Below the pieces are notes generated by a model. The model searched no databases. It was not told the DNA's origin and saw only the letters and a list, made by a program, of their open reading frames with translations. From an uncultured Ruthenibacterium sp. (GTDB taxonomy: Bacteria > Bacillota > Clostridia > Oscillospirales > Ruminococcaceae): DNA of 64,000 bases. The stretch is from positions 1 through 64,000 of the forward strand of contig CALXBN010000006.1 in assembly GCA_944386555.1 (NCBI GenBank). Reading direction: 5' to 3'. A program made the position numbers and the translations under genes. Of the stretch, positions 17,557 through 25,774 are shown piece by piece (the first letter of the stretch is position 1; each line of letters starts with the position of its first letter).

Positions 17557-18145
17557 TGCGGTAGGGGCTTTCCACGGCAGTCTGCTCGTCAGGGGTATAG
17601 CCCGCCGTTTCCTTCTGCCCTTCCCCTTGTTCTTCCCCGGCCAATGCCGCCGGCACGCACAGGGGCGGGAACAGCACGCAGAACCAGTTGCGGCCGGCAC
17701 TTTGCCCGATCTCTACCCGCACCGCATCGTACATGCCCGCCGGCAGCGTAAAGCCATCGTATGCCCGGGTGGCAAAAAAGCGGTTCTCCAGGCGCACCGT
17801 CACCGGATAATCATACCCTTGGCGGGCAATTTCATCACGGGCCGCCGCCTGGATCTCCGGCAGCGCCTCAGCCGCTTTTTCCAGTGCTTCCTGCTTGGTG
17901 GCGGCTCCTGTCAGCATGGAACCCGCCCGGGCCAAAATGGCGTCCCGTACATCCAGCTTCAGCGCTTGGTCGGCGGCAGAATCGGAGTTGGCCAGGATGT
18001 GCAGGCGCAGGGTGTGGCTGCGCACCGAGGCGCAGCCGGCCAGCAGCGGGCTGACGGCCGCCGTCAGGCATGCCAGTGCCAGGCCGGCGGCCAGCGCCAG
18101 GCGCACCCGGCGGGCCCGGCGCCAATAAACGGTTAAGTAGAACAA
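17501..18145 (-). CDS. spoIIR: Stage II sporulation protein R
   Basis: A 214-residue secreted signalling protein that, in endospore formers, is made in the forespore and triggers SpoIIGA processing of pro-sigma-E. It has an N-terminal signal/anchor (about residues 12-35) and the SpoIIR core: LRLHILANSDSAADQALKLDVRDAIL, a Glu/Ala helix, and RLENRFFATRAYDGFTLPAGMYDAVRVEIG followed by NWFCVLFPPLC. Length matches B. subtilis (about 224). The only start consistent with an upstream AAAGGTG is a TTG, so translation may be weak. A sigma-F promoter was not recognised. Confidence 0.9.
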   Translation of the reverse strand: MFYLTVYWRRARRVRLALAAGLALACLTAAVSPLLAGCASVRSHTLRLHILANSDSAADQALKLDVRDAILARAGSMLTGAATKQEALEKAAEALPEIQAAARDEIARQGYDYPVTVRLENRFFATRAYDGFTLPAGMYDAVRVEIGQSAGRNWFCVLFPPLCVPAALAGEEQGEGQKETAGYTPDEQTAVESPYRISFALVEAVERLEAWLIA

Positions 18146-18219
18146 AAGCGGTCACGCACCTTTCTGTGATGGCCACAGTATGGGCGCGACCGCTTGGGCT
18201 TAAACCGGCGGCAGAAAAA

Positions 18220-18945
18220 TCAGATGGACAACAGGCGGCTGGCGATCCCGAAGTAAATCACCAGGGACACGGCGTCCACCACTGTGGTGATGAGCGGCGA
18301 GGCCATGACGGCGGGATCCATGTGCAGACGGCGGGCCGCCAGCGGCAGCACCCCGCCCAGCACCTTGGCGGATATCACCGTGCACAGCAGCGTCAGAGCC
18401 ACAGTGGCCGCCACCGCCTGGTCCTGCGGGTACTCCAGGCGCAGGCGCACATAGTTCACAGCCGCCAGTACGCCGCCGCACAGTGCGCTGACGCGCAGTT
18501 CTTTCCACAGCACAGACCAGATGTCTCGCAAACCCACCTGGTTCAGCGCCAAATCGCGGATGACCAGCGTGCTGGACTGGCTGCCCGCGTTGCCGCCGGT
18601 GTCCGTGAGCATGGGGATGAATGTGACCAGGACCGGCATGGCGGAAAAAGCAGCCTCATACCGGCCCAGGATCCGGCCGGTGAGCATACCCGAGGCCATC
18701 AGCACCAGCAGCCAGCCCATCCGCTGGCGGGCCAGCGCCACCACACCCGACTGCAGATACGGTTCATCCGCCCGCACCGTCTCGGACGGGCGGGCAGGCA
18801 GCGAACGGGCGGCATCCAGCGCCGCCACCCGGCTGCCCAGGCGGGCGTAATCCGCCTGGTTCATCCCCGCCAGGCGGCGTGCCAGGCGAAGCTCATCCTG
18901 CTGCCTGGCCTTGTTCCATACATATCCAACAAAATTCATGCGCAT
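18220..18945 (-). CDS. MgtE-type divalent cation transporter, transmembrane domain only
   Basis: A 241-residue protein corresponding to the C-terminal membrane domain of MgtE magnesium channels. Diagnostic stretches are PMLTDTGGNAGSQSSTLVIRDLAL and, later, MDPAVMASPLITTVVDAVSLVIYF; about five TM helices are visible. Standard MgtE is about 450 residues with a cytoplasmic N domain and two CBS domains that gate by Mg2+. Here those are replaced by about 70 residues of charged helix, so gating must differ or a partner supplies it. ATG 18945 has AAAGGAGAGG upstream; another ATG lies two codons in. It follows a leader ORF and hairpin downstream of ispE. Confidence 0.85.
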   Translation of the reverse strand: MRMNFVGYVWNKARQQDELRLARRLAGMNQADYARLGSRVAALDAARSLPARPSETVRADEPYLQSGVVALARQRMGWLLVLMASGMLTGRILGRYEAAFSAMPVLVTFIPMLTDTGGNAGSQSSTLVIRDLALNQVGLRDIWSVLWKELRVSALCGGVLAAVNYVRLRLEYPQDQAVAATVALTLLCTVISAKVLGGVLPLAARRLHMDPAVMASPLITTVVDAVSLVIYFGIASRLLSI

Positions 18946-19044
18946 TGGTTTCCTCTCCTTTCTGTATGAAGGAAGGAAAGCACCGCGCAGGCACACAAAA
19001 GCGGCGCACGGGAAACACCCCATGCGCCGCAGCAGAACAAACAC

Positions 19045-19066
19045 AACGACCCCCGCCGGGGCCGTC
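19045..19066 (-). terminator. Hairpin between leader ORF and mgtE-like gene
   Basis: On the minus strand GACGGCCCC pairs with GGGGTCGTT (two wobbles), starting at the base after the leader ORF stop codon and followed by GTGTTTGTT. It is a weak terminator by T-content; it could be an attenuator of the transporter or the ispE terminator. Confidence 0.45.
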
Positions 19067-19147
19067 TCAGGCAGCTTCAGCGGGAACCTCTGCGTCCATT
19101 TCTGCGCGTGCAGGCACGCGGGCTGTCCTTCTACTGCATTCGTCCAC
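19067..19147 (-). CDS. 26-residue leader peptide candidate upstream of mgtE-like gene
   Basis: GTG with a very strong AAAGGAGGG eight bases away opens a 26-residue frame whose end is acidic and Pro-containing (E-M-D-A-E-V-P-A-E-A-A). Acidic/Pro-rich leaders that destabilise ribosomes at low Mg2+ are known upstream of magnesium transporter genes in enterobacteria. The stop codon abuts the hairpin, as expected for coupling of translation to termination. That it is translated is likely from the site; the regulatory role is inference. Confidence 0.45.
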   Translation of the reverse strand: MDECSRRTARVPARAEMDAEVPAEAA

Positions 19148-19285
19148 AGATGTTCCCTCCTTTATTTTGTACTGAAAACAGAAGATCCGGGCCGCACCGG
19201 CAGGCTGCCGGGCGAAGCGTCCCGCAGGCGGCGGGGCCGGGCTTGCGGCCTTTCCGCCCTGCAATGGCAAGCCGGCCCACGGCCA

Positions 19286-20218
19286 TTATACCGGATGCTG
19301 CTGCCGATTGCAACCCCTTTTTTCGCGGCGGCGCAGCACCCGCGCCCCCACCGGCACCGGGTGCAGTACCCAGCACTGGGGATAGCTGCCGGCCAGCTCT
19401 TCCCGGGCAGCCCGGGCGGCGTGCTCGGAATCGAACACACCGAAAACCGCCGCGCCGCTGCCGGTCATCTGAGCGGCCAGGGCACCGTGGCGGCGCAGCA
19501 CCGCGCAGATGGGGCCGTTTTCCCTGCTGGGGGAGCTTTCCTGCAGGGCATTGCCCATGGCAGCACACAGCCCTGCCAGGTCCCCGGCAGCCAGGGCCGC
19601 GGCTGCGGCCTCGTTGTCGGGGCGCATACGGGCGCCATATTGATCGTACAGCGCATATGCCTGGGGCGTGGATACCCCCATAGCCGGCATACACACGGCA
19701 AACCAGCACCGGGGGCAGCAGGGCGCAGGCCGCAGCACATCGCCGATGCCCTGCACCCGGGCCGTTCCGCCCAGAATGGAAAAAGGCACATCGGCGCCCA
19801 CCTGCGCGCCAATATCGCACAATTCCTCCCGGCTCAGGCGCGCGCCATACAGCTCATTCAGCGCCACCAGTACGCCGGCGGCATCGGCACTGCCCCCGGC
19901 CATGCCCGCGCGCACGGGCACGGCCTTGCGGATGGTAATGAATGCCCCAGCCAGCAAACCAGTGTGCCGGAAGAACGCCACGGCCGCCTGATACGCGGTA
20001 TTGTGCGGGCCGCCCCGCACCCGGCTGCCGGGCAGCAGCACCGTCAGGCCGCGGCTGCGCTCCACGGTGATGCGCTCGTACAGGTTCACCGCCTGCATAA
20101 ACATATCCAGCGTATGATAACCGTCGGGGGTGACGCCGGTGATATCCAGCGTCAGGTTCAGTTTGGCCGGGGCCAGCACGGTCACCGCATGGGTGGGCCG
20201 TTTGACGGGCTGGGTCAT
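19286..20218 (-). CDS. ispE: 4-diphosphocytidyl-2-C-methyl-D-erythritol kinase
   Basis: A 310-residue GHMP kinase of the non-mevalonate isoprenoid pathway, phosphorylating CDP-methylerythritol. APAKLNLTLDITG near the N-terminus, the ATP-binding PVRAGMAGGSADAAGVLVALN (Gly-rich loop), VGADVPFSI and the C-terminal MTGSGAAVFGVF are characteristic. ATG 20218 has GAGGAGGTG upstream; a GTG three codons earlier overlaps that site. It follows the DUF362 gene by 31 bases and is probably co-transcribed with the lrp cluster. Confidence 0.95.
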   Translation of the reverse strand: MTQPVKRPTHAVTVLAPAKLNLTLDITGVTPDGYHTLDMFMQAVNLYERITVERSRGLTVLLPGSRVRGGPHNTAYQAAVAFFRHTGLLAGAFITIRKAVPVRAGMAGGSADAAGVLVALNELYGARLSREELCDIGAQVGADVPFSILGGTARVQGIGDVLRPAPCCPRCWFAVCMPAMGVSTPQAYALYDQYGARMRPDNEAAAAALAAGDLAGLCAAMGNALQESSPSRENGPICAVLRRHGALAAQMTGSGAAVFGVFDSEHAARAAREELAGSYPQCWVLHPVPVGARVLRRREKRGCNRQQHPV

Positions 20219-20249
20219 AAAGGGCACCTCCTCGCTTACACCAACAAGG

Positions 20250-21395
20250 TCACATGCGGAACAGGAAAAACCGCTTCACATCAATGGCTTTCACCGGGCA
20301 CATCTCGTGGCAGCAGAAACACCGGATGCAGCCGGCAGGGTCGATGTGCGCTTTGCCCCGCTCTACCCGGATGGTGTGTCCGGGGCAGATCTCGGCGCAT
20401 TTGCCACAGCCGACACACCGGTCCCGGCGGATCTTCGGGCGTGGAGCCACCAGCTTTTCCGCGCCGGGCACCAGCCAGCGGACAGGCCGCGGCACACTGG
20501 CGGAAAAATCCACACCGGCAAAGCCCGACGGGCGTTTCCAGTCGGGGACAGGCGCCAGTGCATCGGCGTCTCCCCGCAAAAGGGCCGTATCAAAGCGCGG
20601 AGGGCACAGGCCGGCCTCGATGCCGGCGGCCAGGTAAGGCACCTGACACGGCTCGAACCCCATCATGCGGCACAGCGCCAAGTCTACCGTCCAGCCGTCG
20701 TTTCCTCCCAGAATCAGGCCCAGCTGCCGGGGCACTCCCCCGGCAGGCCCGTCCCCTTCCATGGCCAGCACGCCGTCTGCCACCACCAAGCCGGGCCGGA
20801 CGCACTGCCACAGATCCATCAGCATCTGCCCGAATGGGCCGCGCTGGGGAAAGCGCATGTGCAGCTCGGCCTTCTGCAGGCCGGGCACCGTACCGAACAT
20901 ATTTTTTACCGCACAGGACAGGCCCGTCATCACATGGGTCTTTACCTTGGGGCAGTCCACAATAAAATCCGCCTGTGCGGCGGGCTCGATCAGCTGAAAG
21001 GCGGACACCCGTGCGCCATGGCACGCCACCGGCTCATACCGGCAGGCGGTGTACAGCTGTGCACCGGTGTCCGCGCATACCTGGGCCATACCGCTGGCCG
21101 CGTAGATGCCCCGCAGCACACCGGGGGTATATACGCCGCCGGGCGAATCGGCTACGGTGATCCGGCGAACGCCCCGACGCTGCAGAGCGCGCACACAGGC
21201 AGCCACCACCGCCGGATGGGTGGTGACGGCATGGGCCGGCGGGTGCTTGGCCAGCAGGTTGGGCTTTACCAGCACCCGGCTGTCCGGGCCCAGGGCATCG
21301 GCAGCCGGGCAGGCGGCGAACAGCTCCTCCACCGCCGCCTCCAGGGCCGGGCTGTCGTAGCTGTCCACCCGGCGGCACAGCACGGCGCCGCTCAT
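20250..21395 (-). CDS. DUF362 domain protein with C-terminal ferredoxin domain
   Basis: A 381-residue protein. The DUF362 region (about residues 1-260) shows VLVKPNLL, TVADSPGG, IVDCPKVKTHVMTGLSCAVKNMFG and ADGVLAMEGDGP. The C-terminal part (about 320-375) has two [4Fe-4S] motifs, CVGCGKCAEICP and CIRCFCCHEMCP. Such proteins are common in anaerobes; their reaction is unknown, a redox role is only suggested by the clusters. ATG overlaps the aminotransferase stop (ATGA), so the two are translationally coupled. Confidence 0.88.
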   Translation of the reverse strand: MSGAVLCRRVDSYDSPALEAAVEELFAACPAADALGPDSRVLVKPNLLAKHPPAHAVTTHPAVVAACVRALQRRGVRRITVADSPGGVYTPGVLRGIYAASGMAQVCADTGAQLYTACRYEPVACHGARVSAFQLIEPAAQADFIVDCPKVKTHVMTGLSCAVKNMFGTVPGLQKAELHMRFPQRGPFGQMLMDLWQCVRPGLVVADGVLAMEGDGPAGGVPRQLGLILGGNDGWTVDLALCRMMGFEPCQVPYLAAGIEAGLCPPRFDTALLRGDADALAPVPDWKRPSGFAGVDFSASVPRPVRWLVPGAEKLVAPRPKIRRDRCVGCGKCAEICPGHTIRVERGKAHIDPAGCIRCFCCHEMCPVKAIDVKRFFLFRM

Positions 21396-22570
21396 GCGCG
21401 CACGCCCAGCTCTTTCAGATACAGCTCGATGCGCCGCAGCGCCTCGGCCAAATGGTTCAGCGAATAAGCATAGCTGATGCGCACATGCCCTTCACCGGTG
21501 GCGCCGAACGCCGTGCCGGGCACCACGGCCACGCGCTGGCTGTTGAGCAGTCCCGTGGCAAACGCATCGCTGGTCATGCCGGTGGCGGCGATGGACGGAA
21601 AAGCATAAAAGGCGCCCTCGGGCTCAAAGCAGGTAAGGCCCAGCTTGTTCAGCCGTGCCACCAGGAACCGTCTGCGGGCATCATACTCCTGGCGCATGCG
21701 CTCAATGTCGGCGTCACAGTTCTTCAGGGCTGTCACCGCCGCATACTGGCTGGTAGTGGGCGCGCACATGATGGCCGACTGGTGCACTTTGGTCATCACG
21801 TCGATAACGGGTTTGGGCCCGCAGGCGTAGCCCAGGCGCCAGCCCGTCATGGCGTAGGCTTTGGAGAAGCCGTTCACCACCACGGTCCGCTCCTTCATAC
21901 CGGGCAGGGCGGCAATGGAACAGTGGCGCACATCGCCGTAAGTCAGCTCGGCATAGATCTCGTCGCTGAGCACGATGACATCCGTCTCCCGCAGCACCCG
22001 GGCGATGGGTTCCAGCTCTTCCCGCGTCATGATTCCGCCGGTGGGATTGTTGGGGAAAGGGAGCACCAGCAATTTGGTTTTGGGGGTGATGGCCGCGCGC
22101 AGCTGGTCGGCCGTCAGCTTGAACTTATCCGCTGCCTGCAGGGCAATGGGCACAGCTACGCCGCCGGTCAGGGTTGTGATGGGTTCGTAACAGACAAAGC
22201 AGGGCTCGGGAATGATGACCTCGTCCCCCGGGTTCACCAGGCTGCGGATGCACAGGTCAATGGCCTCGCTTCCGCCCACGGTTACCAGGGTTTCATCGGC
22301 AGTGTACTCCAGCCCGAAGCGCCGGCGCAGATAGCGGCAGATCTCCTCCCGCAGCTCCTTCAGGCCCGCGTTGGAGGTATACCAGGTGCGCCCCTTTTCC
22401 AAGCTGGCAATGCCCGCCTCCCGGATGGCCCAGGGGGTTTTGAAATCCGGCTCCCCCACGCCCAGGCTGATGCAGTCCTTCATCTCGGCCGCAATATCAA
22501 AAAATTTCCGGATCCCCGAAGGGCGCATGCCTGCGGCCGCGCCGGAGATCAGTTTATCATACTCCATCAT
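21392..22570 (-). CDS. Class I pyridoxal-phosphate aminotransferase (AspC/PatA group)
   Basis: A 392-residue fold-type I aminotransferase. Visible are GVGEPDFKTP, the PLP-phosphate stretch GGSEAIDLCIRSL, LPFPNNPTGG, SDEIYAELTYG and the Schiff-base lysine in VNGFSKAYAMTGWRLGY; the substrate carboxylate Arg lies in GHVRISYA. It likely transaminates aspartate, aromatic or other amino acids. Its ATG overlaps the regulator's stop (ATGA) and its stop overlaps the DUF362 start. An Lrp-type regulator immediately upstream fits amino-acid control. Confidence 0.93.
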   Translation of the reverse strand: MMEYDKLISGAAAGMRPSGIRKFFDIAAEMKDCISLGVGEPDFKTPWAIREAGIASLEKGRTWYTSNAGLKELREEICRYLRRRFGLEYTADETLVTVGGSEAIDLCIRSLVNPGDEVIIPEPCFVCYEPITTLTGGVAVPIALQAADKFKLTADQLRAAITPKTKLLVLPFPNNPTGGIMTREELEPIARVLRETDVIVLSDEIYAELTYGDVRHCSIAALPGMKERTVVVNGFSKAYAMTGWRLGYACGPKPVIDVMTKVHQSAIMCAPTTSQYAAVTALKNCDADIERMRQEYDARRRFLVARLNKLGLTCFEPEGAFYAFPSIAATGMTSDAFATGLLNSQRVAVVPGTAFGATGEGHVRISYAYSLNHLAEALRRIELYLKELGVRA

Positions 22571-23040
22571 GAGATCACCCGCTCATCCGCTGCTTCACCG
22601 CCGTACAGCACGCCGTCCTTCTTATAGGTATGCAGTACGAAGTGGGTGGTGGTGGACAGTACACCGTCCAGCGGGCTCAGGCGTTTGGCCACAAACAGGG
22701 CGATCTCCTGGAAGCTGCGGCCGGTCATCACCACACACAGGTCGTACCCGCCGCTCATCAGCATCACACTGTCCACCTCTTCAAAATTGGCCACTGCGGC
22801 CGCCACTTCGTCAAAGCCGCAGTCGCGCTTGGGGGTAACGCGCAGCTCGATGATGGCCTGCACCCGGGGCACACCGGCCTTTTCCCAGTCTACCAGGGTG
22901 TGAAAGCCCCGGATGACCCCTGCTGCCCGGTATTCATCCAGGCGTGCCGCCACACCTTCGGGCGTATCGTTCACCATCACTGCCAGGTCCTCCAGGCTGA
23001 TGCGGGCGTTTTCTTCCAGGATCTTCAAAATCCGTTCCAT
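22567..23040 (-). CDS. Lrp/AsnC family transcriptional regulator
   Basis: A 157-residue regulator with an N-terminal winged HTH (ERILKILEENARISLEDLA with MVNDTPEGVAARLDEYRAAGVI) and a C-terminal RAM/ACT-like effector domain (RVQAIIELRVTPKRDCGFDEVAAAVANFEEVDSV cut into strands, then LMSGGYDLCVV). Ligand is probably an amino acid. ATG 23040 follows GAGAGGG; longer in-frame starts lie in the promoter. It heads the aminotransferase operon and likely autoregulates. Confidence 0.92.
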   Translation of the reverse strand: MERILKILEENARISLEDLAVMVNDTPEGVAARLDEYRAAGVIRGFHTLVDWEKAGVPRVQAIIELRVTPKRDCGFDEVAAAVANFEEVDSVMLMSGGYDLCVVMTGRSFQEIALFVAKRLSPLDGVLSTTTHFVLHTYKKDGVLYGGEAADERVIS

Positions 23041-23083
23041 ACCATTCCCTCTCTTTCGCGTACACGCATTCAGAATTACCCCA

Positions 23084-23112
23084 ATTATAGCCGATTTGGC
23101 CGGGAAAGTAAA
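23084..23112 (-). promoter_or_regulatory. Promoter of the lrp operon
   Basis: On the minus strand TTTACT, 17 bases, TATAAT. The divergent ACT-PFL genes have a TATACT at 23155-23160, so both promoters share about 40 bases of upstream DNA. Confidence 0.6.
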
Positions 23113-23192
23113 TGTTTTGCGCACAAGATACTGGCGCCGGCGGGCAAAGCCTGCTATACTAGTAGGGAAATCTATGAGAGGGGATATGAAAT

Positions 23193-23462
23193 ATGGAAGC
23201 CGTTATCACTGTCATTGGCCGCGATGCCGTAGGCATCCTGGCCAAAGTGTGCACCGCCTGCGCCCAGGCCAATGTCAATGTGGAGGAAGTGAGCCAGCGC
23301 ATCCTGCGGGGCACTTTCGCCATGATCATGCTGGTGGACATCACGGAGGCCACGGTGGATTTCACGGAATTTGCCGCCCGGCTGGATGCCGTGGGCAAGG
23401 ACCTGGGTGTGGACGTGCGCTGCACCCGGCAGGAACTGTATGAAGCCATGCATCACGTGTAA
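23193..23462 (+). CDS. ACT domain protein (UPF0237 type)
   Basis: An 89-residue stand-alone ACT domain beginning MEAVITVIGRDAVGILAKV, the usual beta-alpha start, with AQANVNVEEVSQRI and MLVDI strands. ATG follows GAGAGGGG. ACT domains bind small effectors, mostly amino acids. The PFL-family gene starts 12 bases downstream; the pair is a conserved unit in Firmicutes and the ACT protein may regulate or sense for the larger partner. Confidence 0.9.
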   Translation: MEAVITVIGRDAVGILAKVCTACAQANVNVEEVSQRILRGTFAMIMLVDITEATVDFTEFAARLDAVGKDLGVDVRCTRQELYEAMHHV

Positions 23463-23474
23463 AGGGGTGAGCCG

Positions 23475-24836
23475 ATGCTGAACACAAGCGATATTCTGGA
23501 AACCATCCGCATGATCACCGATGAAAGCCTGGACGTGCGCACGGTGACCATGGGCATCAGCCTGCTGGACTGCGCCGACCCCGACCCCCAGGCAGCCTGC
23601 CGGAAAATTTACGAAAAGATCACCTCCCGCGCCAAAAACCTGGTGCCCGCCGTGGAGCGCATCAGTGCCACCTACGGCATTCCCATTGCCAACAAACGCA
23701 TCAGCGTGACGCCCATCGCCATGCTGCTGGCCGCCGCTCCCGATGCCGACCCTGTGCAGTACGCCAAAGCTCTGGACGCCGCCGCCAAAGCCGTAGGCGT
23801 AGACTTCCTGGGCGGTTTTTCCGCCTTGGTACACAAAGGGTTTTCTGCCGGCGACCGGCAGCTGATTGAAAGCATCCCGCAGGCCCTGGCTCAAACGGAC
23901 GTGGTGTGCGCCTCGGTAAATGTGGGCTCCACCAAAAGCGGTATCAATATGGACGCCGTGAAGCTGATGGGCCAGACGGTGCGCCAGGCCGCCGCCCTGA
24001 CGGCCGACCGCATGTGCATGGGCGCCGCCAAATTGGTGGTGTTCTGCAATGCGCCGGAAGACAACCCCTTTATGGCCGGCGCGTTCCACGGCCCGGGCGA
24101 GCCGGACTGTGAGATCCATGTGGGCGTCTCGGGCCCCGGCGCTGTGCGGGCCGCCCTGGCCAAAATGCCTAAGGACGCCTCCCTGGACACCATCGCCGAA
24201 GAGATCAAGCGCACAGCATTCAAGATCACCCGCATGGGCCAGCTGGTGGCGGGACTGGTCAGCCAGGAATTGGGTGTACCCGCCGGCATCATCGATCTGT
24301 CGCTGGCTCCCACCCCCGCCCCCGGCGATTCGGTGGCCAACATCCTGGAGGAGATCGGGCTGGAAAGCTGCGGGTGCTGCGGCACCACAGCAGCCCTGGC
24401 CATGCTGAACGATGCCGTGAAAAAGGGCGGCGTGATGGCCTCCAACCATGTGGGCGGCCTGTCGGGCGCCTTTATTCCCGTGAGCGAGGACGACGGCATG
24501 ATCCGCGCGGTGGAGCGCGGCAGCCTGTCCATTGAAAAGCTGGAGGCCATGACCGCCGTGTGCAGCGTAGGCATTGATATGGTGGTGCTGCCCGGCGAAA
24601 CCAGCCCCGCAGTGATTAGCGCGCTGATTGCCGACGAAGCGGCCATCGGCATGGTGAACAGCAAAACCACCGCGGTGCGGGTGATCCCTGCCATCGGCAA
24701 AAAGCCCGGGGATGTGCTGGACTTCGGCGGCCTGCTGGGCTATGCGCCCATTTTGGGCATCAGCACATTTTCACCGGACATTTTTGTGAACCGGGGCGGG
24801 CGCATTCCCGCCCCCATGCAGGCGCTGAAGAACTGA
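23475..24836 (+). CDS. PFL family protein (DUF711/UPF0210)
   Basis: A 453-residue conserved protein with the family's [82 protein letters not shown] and [11 protein letters not shown] stretches. It resembles the glycyl-radical-like fold by name only: there is no RVxGY glycyl-radical motif, and its reaction is unknown. It is translated from the same message as the ACT protein. Length is normal. Confidence 0.92.
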   Translation: MLNTSDILETIRMITDESLDVRTVTMGISLLDCADPDPQAACRKIYEKITSRAKNLVPAVERISATYGIPIANKRISVTPIAMLLAAAPDADPVQYAKALDAAAKAVGVDFLGGFSALVHKGFSAGDRQLIESIPQALAQTDVVCASVNVGSTKSGINMDAVKLMGQTVRQAAALTADRMCMGAAKLVVFCNAPEDNPFMAGAFHGPGEPDCEIHVGVSGPGAVRAALAKMPKDASLDTIAEEIKRTAFKITRMGQLVAGLVSQELGVPAGIIDLSLAPTPAPGDSVANILEEIGLESCGCCGTTAALAMLNDAVKKGGVMASNHVGGLSGAFIPVSEDDGMIRAVERGSLSIEKLEAMTAVCSVGIDMVVLPGETSPAVISALIADEAAIGMVNSKTTAVRVIPAIGKKPGDVLDFGGLLGYAPILGISTFSPDIFVNRGGRIPAPMQALKN

Positions 24837-24869
24837 CAGCGCCTGCCGGCACCACAGGAGGAAACGCCA

Positions 24870-25145
24870 ATGAAACAGTGCATGGATGCGGACAATCTGC
24901 ACCGGCGGCTGAAAAAGATCGTCGGCCAGGTGCAGGCCATTGACCGCATGGTAGACCAGGATGTGCCCTGCGAGGATATCCTGCTGCAGATCAACGCCGC
25001 CAAATCCGCTCTGCACAAGGTGGGGCAGATCGTTTTGGAAGGGCACATCAACCACTGTGTGCGGGATGGCATCGCTCACGGCGATGCCGACCAGACCATT
25101 GCCAGTTTCACCAAGGCGGTGGAACGGTTCGCCAATATGAAATGA
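24870..25145 (+). CDS. csoR: CsoR-type copper-sensing repressor
   Basis: A 91-residue all-helical repressor of the CsoR/RcnR/FrmR (DUF156) family. Cys34, His59 and Cys63 reproduce the Cu(I)-binding Cys-x24-His-x3-Cys arrangement of CsoR (C36-H61-C65 in M. tuberculosis), which separates it from FrmR and RcnR. ATG has an AGGAGG upstream and lies 33 bases after the PFL gene, so it is probably on that message. Two CsoR-type operators lie 10 kb away at 35542-35587, upstream of a P-type ATPase, a likely target. Confidence 0.85.
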   Translation: MKQCMDADNLHRRLKKIVGQVQAIDRMVDQDVPCEDILLQINAAKSALHKVGQIVLEGHINHCVRDGIAHGDADQTIASFTKAVERFANMK

Positions 25146-25214
25146 TGCCGGCTTCCGGCCCCGCCCCTTTCGGCGGATGCAGCCTCTCTTGCGGCCTTTT
25201 GCGCAAAAGGCGAC

Positions 25215-25251
25215 AAAAGCGGCGCGGTGCCGATCGCACCGCGCCGCTTTG
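25215..25251. terminator. Bidirectional terminator between convergent genes
   Basis: AAAGCGGCGCGGTGC paired with GCACCGCGCCGCTTT around CGATC; T4 follows on the minus strand and T3 on the plus strand. Confidence 0.75.
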
Positions 25252-25256
25252 GCGCT

Positions 25257-25688
25257 TCAGGGTTCCGGGTCGTCGTTGGCGTCGATATACGCCTCAATGA
25301 CCTCGCTGCTGTAGCTCAGCAGCCGGCCGAAAGCCCGGGCAAGTTCCCGCCGGGGCGCACCGGCATAGGCTCCGGCGGCCTGCAGGGCGGCTTTGCGCTG
25401 CTTCAGCGCCTGATAGGCCTGCCATGTATCCGGCCGGGCATACAGCAGGATCAGCGGCCTGCCGGCATTGGCGCGGGCAGGAAACAGGTCTGTAATCAGC
25501 AGCGCGTCCTCCGGGCTGCACAGGATGCCGTACTGCCTGCACAGCTGCCGTGCGTAAGGCAGCAGGGCGTCCCGTTCGGCGATATCGCGGCAGGGATGGC
25601 TCAGCGCCAAGCGCTTGACGCCGGCGCGGACAGTCTCAGCGAAGGCGTCCATCGCACCGCACAAATAAGAAAAGCGGTCCAGTTCCAC
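25257..25688 (-). CDS. Hypothetical protein
   Basis: A 143-residue, mostly helical, soluble protein I do not recognise. A hydrophobic strand LILLYAR lies in the middle and LGRLLSYSSEVIEAYI-type helix near the end. GTG 25688 follows AAAGGAG by 8 bases. It lies downstream of the low-complexity membrane protein, separated by a hairpin. Confidence 0.6.
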   Translation of the reverse strand: MELDRFSYLCGAMDAFAETVRAGVKRLALSHPCRDIAERDALLPYARQLCRQYGILCSPEDALLITDLFPARANAGRPLILLYARPDTWQAYQALKQRKAALQAAGAYAGAPRRELARAFGRLLSYSSEVIEAYIDANDDPEP

Positions 25689-25712
25689 AGAAAACGCTCC
25701 TTTCGTTCAAAG

Positions 25713-25754
25713 AAAGCCCCTTTTTCCGGCACTGCCGGAAAAGGGGGCTTTTTG
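25713..25754. terminator. Hairpin after the low-complexity membrane protein
   Basis: AAAGCCCCTTTTTCCGGC pairs with GCCGGAAAAGGGGGCTTT; T5 follows on the plus strand and TTTCTTTG on the minus strand. Confidence 0.65.
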
Positions 25755-25774
25755 ACATGTATCAGGGCAGGCCG

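Noticed and set aside
23475..24836. Calling the PFL family gene a pyruvate formate-lyase
   Set aside because: No glycyl-radical RVxGY motif or Cys-Cys active site; it belongs to DUF711/UPF0210.
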